Origin: Mikania micrantha
Lineage: Eukaryota > Streptophyta > Magnoliopsida > Asterales > Asteraceae
Direction: 5' to 3'
Length of the DNA stretch: 64,000 bases
Assembly: GCA_009363875.1 (NCBI GenBank)
Contig: CM018686.1
Span: 10,106,001 to 10,170,000, forward strand
Shown here: positions 55,071-64,000 of the stretch, piece after piece
How the letters are laid out: every line of letters begins with the position of its first letter
Numbering within the stretch: the stretch's first letter is position 1
Position numbers and translations under genes: made by a program
The notes under the pieces: generated by a model
Told to the model about the DNA's origin: nothing
What the model saw: only the letters and a program-made list of their open reading frames with translations
Database searches by the model: none

Positions 55071-58035
55071 TGCTGTTAACTCCAGCTTTTGGGACAACCT
55101 ACACACTAAAGAGACAATCAGTTCACTTTGGGAACCCAAGCCTTTACAGTCTTGGGTTGACCCAGAGAGTCTCAGATCCATACATCAATCCATTTACCAT
55201 CTGAAAGAGATTTATCTGAGATAGTTGGAACAGAATCCTCAGATGATTTAACTTTCCAGATTGCATTTTTATCAAAAGAGTTTTTAAGATAAATGGATGA
55301 TGGTTTTGCTTGGTTAACTTTAAGCACACTTGAAACATCCACAGTTTCAATTTTTTTCTTACCCTTGTCTAAAGTTTTAATCTGTATTTGTTGGTTGGGT
55401 GTTGTTTGAACAAACTTAGTTACAGATTTTACCGGTTTGGTAAAAGCAGAATTCAATTTTCTGAAAGGAACAACCTTTGGCATGATCAAATGAGGGCAAA
55501 ATCTAACAATGTGCCCAGGTTCACCACACTCAAAACAAACTTTTTCACCTTTTTTATGAAAATATTTTAAATCAGAGAAAGACTGTTTATGTGATTTAAA
55601 AACATTTGTTTTTAGCTTGTCTTGATTAAAACCCAACCCTTTTGTCCCTTTGTTACCAACAAAAGCAGAAATGGTAACACCTTTTGCTTCTGACTCTTGA
55701 GAAGCTTTTACAAAACCCAATTCTTTGTAAATCTTTGAATTTGAAATTGGGTCACCTTTCATGACAGCAGGTACTCGATTCTGAGTAGTAACATACTTAG
55801 ATGAATCATCTGATTCATTCTCAGAATCTGAGACCCAATCCTCAACCAGTCCATCCACACGAGATTTCTCTGACTTTGAGGAATCCTCATTAGTAAATAG
55901 TCCAGTTGGATCTATTACTAATGGAGTAGTGACTTGAAAATCCTTAACATCTTTGTCATTTGGTGTATTAACAAAGGTGTTGAGGATAGGTGGAGGACAA
56001 TTTTTATAATTAACTTTTCCCTTTCCCTGCTGATCAGTACCCCTACTGATCATATGCTCAATAATGTAAGATGAGCTCTCATAGCTCTTGAGCTTCTGTC
56101 CTAGGGTCTCATAGTCACACTCGACTATTGCTAACTTCTTCTTGATCTCATTAATGGTATTGAGATAAGAAGTTATAGCATCTTGCTTATTCAGCACTGC
56201 GATCTCAGCCTCATGCAATTGTTTGTTTAAAAGATCAATTTTAGCTTGAAAATCTTTTTCATTAGATTTTAAAATTTTGTTAGCCTCAATGCACAAATCT
56301 AGATCGTTCATCAAGTCACTATTATGCTTCTGATAAGCAAGAACCTTACTTCTAAGGTCAACGCAAGTAAAACACTCAGAATGTGAAGATGAACAATCAG
56401 TGTATACCTGCTCAGACTCTGATGACGCAGAAGAGTTTACCATCAAAGCAAATTGAGTAGTGGAGTCATCATCTTCAACATCAGAGTCTTGAGTGTCTGA
56501 ATCCGTCACACTATCTGACTCTGAACTTGAGACCTTATCATCATTCATCTTTGATTCTTCTCGAGTGCTTTCCTCAATTTGATCTTCAACCTGATGAATC
56601 TCAGCCACACATGCTTTATCTTGTTCTCCTTGGTCAGCATTGAATCTGAAATCCCAGTTCACCCCTTCATCTTGTTGCACCATTAAAGCTTTGCTTGCAG
56701 AAGAAGAAGATCCAGTCTGAGTAGGAGAATCAATGGGAACCAATCTCCTTTCTGGATTTGCAGTAGAGGACTTCTGATGCTGAAATGGATTCTTGTTTCC
56801 AGCTTTCTTTGGTTGCTTGCACTGTCTAGCAAATGACCTTTCTCTCCACAGTTGTAGCATGTCACCGATGCCATATCAAATCCAAATTTAGACTCCTTGT
56901 TTAAATTTATGTCTTTACCAATTCTCTTCACAAAATCCTTAGCTCTCCTCACAGCACTTGCCAAAGCCCACATAATGTCTATCCTTTCCATGTCATCAGG
57001 ATCTATCTGAGAGTAGTCATCATTGGTCAAATAAGGATTTCTAATCTGACCAGCAACTAAACCATCATATGAGCTAACCAGTGTAGACAAAAGACCCATA
57101 TGCTCTTTAGCAATCTCCATAGTGACCTTGTCAAAGTTGTCTGTTTTAAGGCTGGCAGTAGGCTGATGATGCTCTTTTTGTGAACTGGTTGAAGATGATT
57201 GACTGAAATGAATCTGAGCTGTAGATGGAGCCTCAGAAGTTTGAGAAACAAAAGCAGTCTTCAAAGGAGCATGAGCAGTGGATTTGTCAACTGTGGGAGT
57301 AGAATAATACAATGAAGGATCCTGAACTTGAGCAACCCTTTTTGCTTTCCATTTATTCTCTATCTCCTGCTCTTTCAGCTTCTGAATAAAGTCATTGATA
57401 TCCATATGTGCCATCATCTGGTTCTGCTTGAGCACCATCAAGAATGACTCCCATTTTGGAGGTAGAGCATCCGCCAAACACTGAATCTTCTCTTGAGTAG
57501 TAGTCTTGACCTCATGATTGAACAACTCACTCAAAAGATGATAAAACCTAGCAATCAGCTCATCCAAGGATTCATTCCCCACATACATAAAGCTATTGAA
57601 TTCCTTTCTCAATGCTTTTGACTTAATGCTCTTTAAAGCATCATTTCCTTCATATCTTTGTTGCAAAGCATCCCATAAGTACTTGGAAGATGTAAACTGT
57701 CTAAACTGATGGAAGATATCAGTAGCAATAGACTGTGATAAAATAGCATAAGCTTTCTTCTCATAGTCATAAAGCTTCCTTTGAGGCTCAGTCATCCGTG
57801 TGACTAGCATGGGAGTTCCATCTTCATTCAAAGGCCTCAGATAACCTCCTTCAATCATCATCCATAGATTTGTATCCACCCCATTAATGTGAATCTCAAA
57901 CCTATACTTCCAGTGAGGATAATCGTCTAAGGTTAGTAACTTGGGAGCTTTATTGGAATTCCCCGTCTCATTCTCTGTCAACAACAATGTTTGTATGCGA
58001 TGATTCTGGTTCGCCATGAGTGCTAAATCCTCCAT
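55071..58035 (-). pseudogene. gag and gag-pol linker of copia element F
   Basis: ATG 58,035 opens MEDLALMANQNHRIQTLLL, followed by the gag core (LDDYPHWKYRFEIHINGVD, FHQFRQFTSSKYLWDALQQ, SLDELIARFYHLLSE) and a CCHC knuckle beginning CYNCGEKGH. Within the knuckle, at about 56,833, one base is missing relative to the sister copy G (CATTTG for CACTTTG), so the frame shifts; the other frame continues as ARQCKQPKKAGNKNP to 55,172. That part has a Ser/Asp-rich segment, a coiled-coil-like segment (ILKSNEKDFQAKIDLLNKQL) and a second knuckle (CFECGEPGHIVRFC). Several further stops and shifts lie at 55,071-55,171 before the protease. Not functional as one protein. Confidence 0.82.
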
Positions 58036-58652
58036 TTAATCAGAAACGATAAAATTCAACACTTAGAAAAATTTTCAGAATGCAATGCCGAATGAAGATG
58101 ATTATGGCGAATGTCGGGGGCCGAATGTACTAAAACTGGCGAATGAGAGCTGAATATGACACCTGGCGAATGAGTAGATCGAATGAACCTATTCGGCGAA
58201 TGAATGATCGAATAAGGTGATTCGCCGAATGAGAGTGGAGTATGAAGCTATTCGGCGAATGACTAGTCGAAAGAAGGCTATTCGCCGAATGAATGGAATG
58301 AAAGAGCTATTCGCCGAATGAGTGCTATTCGGCGAATGAAGACTGATTCGGCCTAACTTATTCGGCCGCAATAGTCATTCGGGCAATCTGGGGTTTTCAA
58401 CAACGAAAATCGTGATAACTTGCGATTTTGACCAAATCTATGCACCAAATTTGGTACAGAACACCAAGACATGATAATCAATCAATTGGGAAAAGGTTTT
58501 GACAAATACACCACAAAAACCCACGGATTTTCAATGAAGTAGTGACTTGGAGAGCAAGAAACTTAGGGTTTTTGGAAGTTACGAAAATCAGGGTTTTGGG
58601 AAACTTAGATCTGATGATTTAGAGTGGAAATCGAGTAGAATCTAGAGCCAAA
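58036..58652 (-). other. leader of F with ATTCGGCGAAT cluster
   Basis: Between PBS and gag. About twelve ATTCGCCGAAT / ATTCGGCGAAT motifs at 58,080-58,385, the third such cluster in this element. Confidence 0.8.
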
Positions 58653-58664
58653 GCTCTGATACCA
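58653..58664 (-). other. PBS of copia element F
   Basis: Minus strand TGGTATCAGAGC, Met-tRNA primer site, 3 bp inside the LTR edge at 58,668. Confidence 0.88.
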
Positions 58665-58667
58665 CTT

Positions 58668-59295
58668 TGTAGGACCTTCGAGGAGCTCGGAAACAATCCG
58701 ATTCCAATGGAAATCTACCCGACAGCCTCTGGAATAGTGCGGAATCCTATTCCAGGGTTTTCCAAACGAAACCAACAGGAACCGTGGTGATTCGAAGGTG
58801 TAGGAAGTACTTGTAAGCTAGAATCGAACACCACGGGTTGAGAATCGAACTTGGACGATCAATGGCCGCTCTAATCTCCTAGGGTTTGACTCTGGGATCT
58901 CAGGGAAGAAGGAGGGCTCTGGAAAAATTAATGTTGAAATGATTTGAACAAGTATATATAGGCAGTAGTCATTCGGCCGAATGAGTGGCCGAAGCAGCTC
59001 ATTCGGCGAATGACTTTGCCCGAATGGACATCTCAATCGAATGAGTCATTCGGCGAATGACTCATTCTCTCGCCTGTCATTCGCTATTTCGTTCATTCGG
59101 CCGAATGACTTCATTCTAGAGTCATTCGCCCGAATGTGTATTCTTCATACTCAACTGTTAATTTAATCAAATCAACTAATCATATAATCAATAATAAACA
59201 TTAAGAATGATATATAAAGACAACTTCCATTAATATCTTGAATTTTACATGATGAGAATTACAATCTAGAACTAGGGACATTACATGTATCAACA
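58668..59295 (-). repeat. 5' LTR of copia element F
   Basis: 628 bp. Minus strand begins TGTTGATACATG and ends GGTCCTACA. Complete, unlike the 3' copy. Includes palindromic CATTCGGCCGAATG motifs and a TATATATA site. Confidence 0.9.
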
Positions 59296-60526
59296 CCACA
59301 AATGAACTACACAAGTGCGTCGGTCTGACCATCATTACTGACACCATCCCAAATCACTTAAGGTAGTTTATGTATAAGGCATACGTAGGGTCAAGCTTAC
59401 CGCCCGCCCAGCCGCCAGCCCACCACCCCTTCGATGATCCACGAGGGTGTCCTTAACGAAAATCGGACCTAGTCACTTATGTATCTTCACTCTACCCGAC
59501 ACGACATATGTTTCTAAAATGAATTTATGAGAAAGAAGCGTATGCTCTGTCTCCTAATATAGGAGACATGTTTTGTTGTTTGAAAGTCACACTAGTGACG
59601 CTTCTCTCTTGTAGGAGAACATTGTTTACTGTGTGCTCGTTTGAAACTCATCCAAGACCAGGTCTTGGACATTTATTTGGTTTGAAAACTCTTATTGTTT
59701 TTGTGTGGTCTCTCTATAATATCACCCGTGTGATCATTTACCAACCCCAACTGATATGTTTGTGTGATTAGTACCCCTGGAACTAATCTGAGTTGTTGTT
59801 ATCTGTGTGCTGCTCAGTGCGGGAGGTTTGTTAAACCTATGGTACCATCTACGTTACCGTCGGTTGACCCGTGTCAACGAATGGTAAATGACTCTGATGT
59901 GTGCTGTTCGAGAATTCCTCAGCGAATTCCCAATGTGTTGTTGTGTGGACGCATGTCCTAGTGAATTACCCTAGACAGATACCATACAAAATATTGTTTG
60001 TTTGATGGGAATTCCCATGAAAATGATGGTATTCGATTATGCACTACACAATTTCACGACTTGTGTCCACTCACCTCTTGGTTGGGCACAAAGCCTCGAG
60101 CTGTTGTGGTTAACGAACATCTCGTCGGTGATTTGTGTTTTGAACCCTAGAAACTAGTTTGTTGATGTTGTTTGATGAAAAGTTAAATGGAGCGATGAAC
60201 GCTCGGTAAAAGTAATTTAAAAGACACTTATACGTATAACATTCGTATAAGTGGTTGAGGGTTGATCCTTTTGTTGAAATCATATGAAAATAACTCTTAT
60301 TCGTTGATCACACGAATAAGAGGTTTCATGTTCTCATCCCCAAATGATTTGGAAGGAAGAAAATTGAAAACAAGGGGTGTGTGAACTCACCTGAGGTATT
60401 GGGTCATCGATGCACTCACTCTGTATGATCTCTCGGTTTGAATCTGTGTTAAATATTAGTTAGTTAGGTGTTAGATGATTATGTGCTCTGTTTCTTGATG
60501 TGATTTTGGAAAATGTGTTTTCATTG
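59296..60526 (-). repeat. gypsy LTR fragment with paired hairpins
   Basis: Non-coding, between two copia elements. On the minus strand it carries CAGGTGAGTT (complement 60,384-60,393), as in LTRs A, B and C. Strong inverted repeats: GTCTCCTA-ata-TAGGAGAC (59,549-59,567), CCAAGACC-a-GGTCTTGG (59,652-59,668), CACTTATACG...CGTATAAGTG (60,225-60,253), CTCTTATTCG...CGAATAAGAG (60,294-60,322). Edges are set by the neighbouring copia LTRs. Small ORFs here have no known domain. Confidence 0.5.
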
Positions 60527-61092
60527 TGTAGATGCACGAAATGTACCTAGTTTAGTTTTGTATTGTTCTTAATGTATAAAGTTCATGATATTAATGAAAG
60601 TAGTCTTTCTATATTGTTATTAATGTCTTTTGATTATGTTTGAATTTGATTTTATATGTTTAACAGACCCATTCGCCCGAATGAACGCCTAGCGAATGAC
60701 TAGGGCAATCGAATGACTCATTTGACTGATCTGTCCATTCGGCCAAGTCATTCGCCGAATGAGTTGCTTTGGCCACTCATTCGGCCGAATGATGACAGCT
60801 TATATATACATGTTCAAATTTCATCAAACCTAACTTTTGAGAGCCCTCCTTCTTCCTTAAGAACCCAGAGTCAAACCCAAGGAGATTAGAGCAGCCATTG
60901 CACGTCCAAGTTCGATTCACATCCCGTGGTGTTCGATTCTCGATCAAATGTCCATCCTACACCTTCGGATCGCCACGGTTGCTTTTGATTTCGATTGGAA
61001 AATCCTGGAATAGGATTCCTCACTATTCCAGAGGCTTTCGAGTAGATATCCATTGGAATCAGATTGTTTCCGAGCTCCTGATTGGTCCTACA
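60527..61092 (+). repeat. 5' LTR of copia element G
   Basis: Starts TGTAGATGCACG, ends GGTCCTACA like F. About 566 bp. Contains ATTCGGCCGAATG-type motifs (60,668-60,793) and TATATATA at about 60,812. Confidence 0.8.
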
Positions 61093-61095
61093 AAG

Positions 61096-61107
61096 TGGTA
61101 TCAGAGC
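61096..61107 (+). other. PBS of copia element G
   Basis: TGGTATCAGAGC, 3 bp after the LTR end. Confidence 0.87.
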
Positions 61108-61656
61108 TTTGGCTCTTGATTCTACTCGATTTTCATTCAAAATCATCAGATCTAAGATTGGATTTCGTAAGTTGCCAAAACCCTGAGTTTCTTGTTCTCC
61201 AAGCCACTGTTTCATTCAAAATCAGTGGGTTTTTGTGGTGTTTTTGTCAAATCATTAATCCCAATTTGTTGGTAATCATGTCATGAAGTTCTGTACCAAA
61301 TTTGGTGATTAGATTTGGTCTAGATCAAAAGTTATTGCGATTTTAGTTGTTGAAAACCCCAGATAGCCCGAATGACTCAGTCGGCCAAATAGGTTTGCCC
61401 GAATCACTCTCATTCGCCAAATAGCCCCATTCGCCAACTCATTCGGTGAAGAGCCTCATTCGGTCCTCTCATTCGCCGAATAGGTTCAATTGCTTAAGTC
61501 ATTCGGCCCAACTGTCATACTCACTCTCTCATTCACCAGATTCTATTCATTCGCTAGTCTTATCACATTCAGTCCTAGACATTCGGCCTAAGTGTCTCCA
61601 TTTGGTTATCAGTTTTGAAATTTTTCTAAGTGTTGGATATTTTTGTTGTTGACTCT
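61108..61656 (+). other. leader of G with degraded ATTCG motifs
   Basis: Motifs such as CATTCGCCAAAT and CATTCGGTGAAG (61,365-61,600) match the F leader cluster, but many have lost one arm by single changes. Confidence 0.7.
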
Positions 61657-64000
61657 ATGGAAGACTTAGCATTGATGGCGAACTAGAACCATCGTATTCA
61701 GACATTGCTGCTGACTGAAACTGAGACAGGGAACTCAAATAAAGCTCCCAAGTTGCTGTCCTTAGATGATTATTCTCACTGGAAGTACAGATTTGAGATT
61801 CACATCAATGGAGTGGACGCAAACTTATGGATGATGATTGAAGATGGCTATTTGAGACCTCTGAATGAAGATGGAACTCCTATGCTAGTCACACGGATGA
61901 CTGAGCCTTAGAGGAAGCTTTATGATTATGAGAAGAAAGCCTATGCTATTCTGTCTCAGTCCATTGCAACTAATATCTTCCATCAGTTCAGACATTTTAG
62001 ATCTTCTAAGTATTTGTGGGATGCTTTGCAGCAGAGATATGAGGGGAATGATGCATTGAAGAACATCAAGTCGAAAGCATTGAGGAAGGAATTCAACAGC
62101 TTCATGTATGAGGGGAATGAATCATTGGATGATTTGATTGCCAGATTTTATCATCTTTTGAGTGAGTTGTTCAATCATCAAGTCAAGACTACAACTCAGG
62201 AGAAGATCCAGTGCTTGGCAGATGCTTTACCTCCTAAGTGGGAGTCATTCTTGATGGTTTTAAAGCAAAATGAGATGATGGCGAACATGGACATCAATGA
62301 TTTCATCCAGAAGTTGAAAGAGTAGGAAATTGAGAACAAGTGGAAAGCCAAAAGAGTTGCTCAAGTCCAGGATCCTTCATTGTATTATTCTACTCCCACT
62401 GTAGAGAGAGCCTCTTCTCATGCTCCACTGAAGACTGCTTTCGTTTCTCAAACTACTGAAGCTCCATCTTCCAATCAGATTCGTTTCAGCCAGTCATCCT
62501 CCTCATCCAGCTCTCAGAAAGAGCATCATCAACCTTTCACCAGTCTGAAGACAGATAATTTTGATAAAGTGACTGTAGAGATTGCCAAGGAGCACATGGG
62601 TATCTTGTCAGCTCTTATGATGGGTTAGTAGCTAGACAGATTGGCAATCCTTATCTGACAAATGATGATGATTCTCAGATAGACCCAGATGATATGGAGA
62701 GGATTGATATCATGTGGGCTTTGGAAAGTGCTGTTAGGAGAGCCAAGGTGTTTGTAAGAAGAACAGGAAAAGACATCAACCTGAACAAAGAGTCTAAGTT
62801 TGGATTTGATATGGCTTATGTTACTTGCTATAATTGTGGGGAGAAGGGTCACTTTGCAAGACAGTGCAAACAACCAAGGAAAGAAGGAAACAAGAATCCT
62901 TTTTAGCATCAGAAGTCTTCTACAGCTAATCCAGAAAGAAGACTTGTTCCTATTGACTCTCCTGCTCAGACTAGTTCTTCCAATACAAGCAAGGCATTGA
63001 TGGTGCAACACGATGAAGGAGCAAATTGGGATTTCAGATTCAATTCTGATCAAGGGGAACAGGATAAAACGTGTGTTGCTGAGATTCAGAATTTGGATGA
63101 TCTAATTGAAGAGAGCACTTTGGGAGAAGCACAGATCAGTATAGAACAAACATCGGGTTCAGAGTCAGTAAGCTTGTCAGACTCAGACACTCTAGCAGAT
63201 TCTGATGCTGATCTTGAAGAACTTGTTACTCAGTTTGCTTTGTTGGTAAACTCATCTGCTACTCCTGCTCCATCTTCACAGTCAGATCAGGTATCTGATG
63301 AATGTTCTTCTGCTCATTCTACATGTTTTAATTGTGTTGACCTTGACAGCAAGGTCCTTGCTTACCAGAATCACAATGCTGCTTTGATCAGCAATCTCAA
63401 CAAGTGTATTGAGGCAAACAAAGTTTTAAAATGTAATGAAAAAGATTTTCTAGTTAAAATTGAACTTTTAAACAGACAACTTCATGAGGCTGATATTGCT
63501 GTTCAGAACAAGCAAGATGCTATAATTTCTTATCTCAATACCATCAATGAGATAAAGAAGTAGTTAGCCATAATTGAATGTGATTATGAAACCTTAGGTC
63601 AAAAGCTCAAGAGCTATGAAAGCTCCTCTTATATCATTGAGCACATGATCAGTAAGGGTACTGATCAGAAGGGTAAAGGAAAGGTGAGATATCAACATTG
63701 TCCTCCACCAATCTTAAACAGCTTTGTCAACTCCCCAGATGATAAAGATGTTAAAGATTTCCAAGTTAAAACTCCGTTAGTAATTGATCCAATTGGGATG
63801 ATTACTGATGAAGGTTCTTCCTTGTCAGAGGAATCTTTTGTGGAGGGAATTGTTGAAGATTGGGTCTTAGATTCTAAGGATGAATCTGATAATTCATCTG
63901 ATTGTGTTACTGCTCAGAATCAGCCACCTGTTGTCATGAAAGGTGACCCAATCTCATCTTCAAAAATCTATCAAGCATTGGGCTTTGTGAAAGCTTCAAA
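61657..64000 (+). pseudogene. gag of copia element G with five TAG stops
   Basis: ATG 61,657 opens the same protein as F's gag (MEDLALMAN, SHWKYRFEIHINGVDANLW, SLDDLIARFYHLLSE, CYNCGEKGHFARQC with an intact knuckle). In-frame TAG codons at 61,684, 61,909, 62,323, 62,904 and 63,561; at the first four, F has Gln. A small deletion near 62,610 shifts the frame once. Later parts have the acidic segment (DSDTLADSDADLEELVTQFA) and a coiled-coil-like segment. The protein would continue past the window edge. Its knuckle shows what the one-base loss in F removed. Confidence 0.85.

Larger units (their letters stand above)
45541..59295 (-). mobile_element. Ty1/copia (SIRE-type) element F with third ORF
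   Basis: Minus-strand element: 5' LTR 58,668-59,295, PBS, gag, pol, a 2.1-kb spacer, a 1,123-codon ORF3, purine tract and 3' LTR 45,541-46,102. The domain order protease-integrase-RT-RNase H is that of Ty1/copia. The extra ORF after pol and the RT style (YQMDVKSAFLHG) suggest the SIRE/Maximus lineage (inference). In the 562 bp that both LTRs share I count three differences, so the insertion is young. The 3' LTR lacks its last 70 bp or so, and no target duplication can be shown. Confidence 0.88.
60527..64000 (+). mobile_element. Ty1/copia element G, same superfamily branch as F, 5' part
   Basis: Plus-strand relative of F, arranged head to head with it: LTR, PBS, leader and gag; pol lies beyond the window. 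LTR and gag are clearly related to F but more diverged, and gag has five TAG codons. Confidence 0.88.

Overview
The window is repeat-rich nuclear DNA of a flowering plant. The style of the gag and pol proteins, the extra ORF types and the long LTRs point to the daisy family (Asteraceae); this is an inference from memory of such sequences, not a database match. I see one plausible host-gene piece, the last exon of a nuclear gene for mitochondrial ribosomal protein L2 (9.4 kb). Nearly everything else is transposable elements in several layers.

Layout. 1-5.0 kb: minus-strand Ty3/gypsy element A (gag fragment, 23-bp minisatellite, pre-gag ORF, PBS, LTR), inserted in the leader of a second minus-strand element, A2, whose LTR runs to about 9.1 kb. 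9.4 kb: rpl2 exon. 10.0-12.4 kb: a tRNA-derived SINE and a TIR element. 12.7-33.0 kb: a three-level nest. A PIF/Harbinger transposon (H1) is split inside its transposase codons by gypsy element B (15,409-32,960, two 2,649-bp LTRs, target duplication GATTT/AATTT). B is split inside pol by gypsy element C (20,169-28,816, target duplication AATTG). 33.0-42.3 kb: LTR and partial gag of element D, a SINE, and a decayed minus-strand chromovirus E with two LTR remnants, one carrying two fold-back MITEs. 43.9-45.5 kb: a third MITE and the C-terminal half of a Harbinger transposase (H2). 45.5-59.3 kb: a young minus-strand Ty1/copia element of SIRE type (F) with gag, pol and an uninterrupted 1,123-codon third ORF downstream of pol. 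59.3-60.5 kb: a gypsy LTR fragment. 60.5-64 kb: the start of a related copia element (G) in the opposite orientation, with several stop codons.

How the parts relate. C encodes gag and pol in one frame, broken by six stops that all fit C-to-T change, then by a short deletion; its RT active site is also altered. B has lost most of RNase H and the integrase core. F has near-identical LTRs but a damaged gag and protease region; only its third ORF and the rest of pol are open. None of these elements looks autonomous as it stands.

Most notable: (1) F's ORF3, with a textbook branch point, pyrimidine tract and CAG just before its ATG. (2) A motif shared by seven LTRs: ACTCACC, a small stem that is CAAC/GTTG in some families and CAGC/GCTG in others, then a CAG acceptor-like end; in three families its first bases are the exact complement of a perfect splice donor in the same LTR. 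(3) Trains of short inverted repeats in LTRs and leaders whose arms change in matched pairs between copies. (4) H1 and H2 hold complementary halves of one transposase in opposite orientations. All identities and alignments are by eye.
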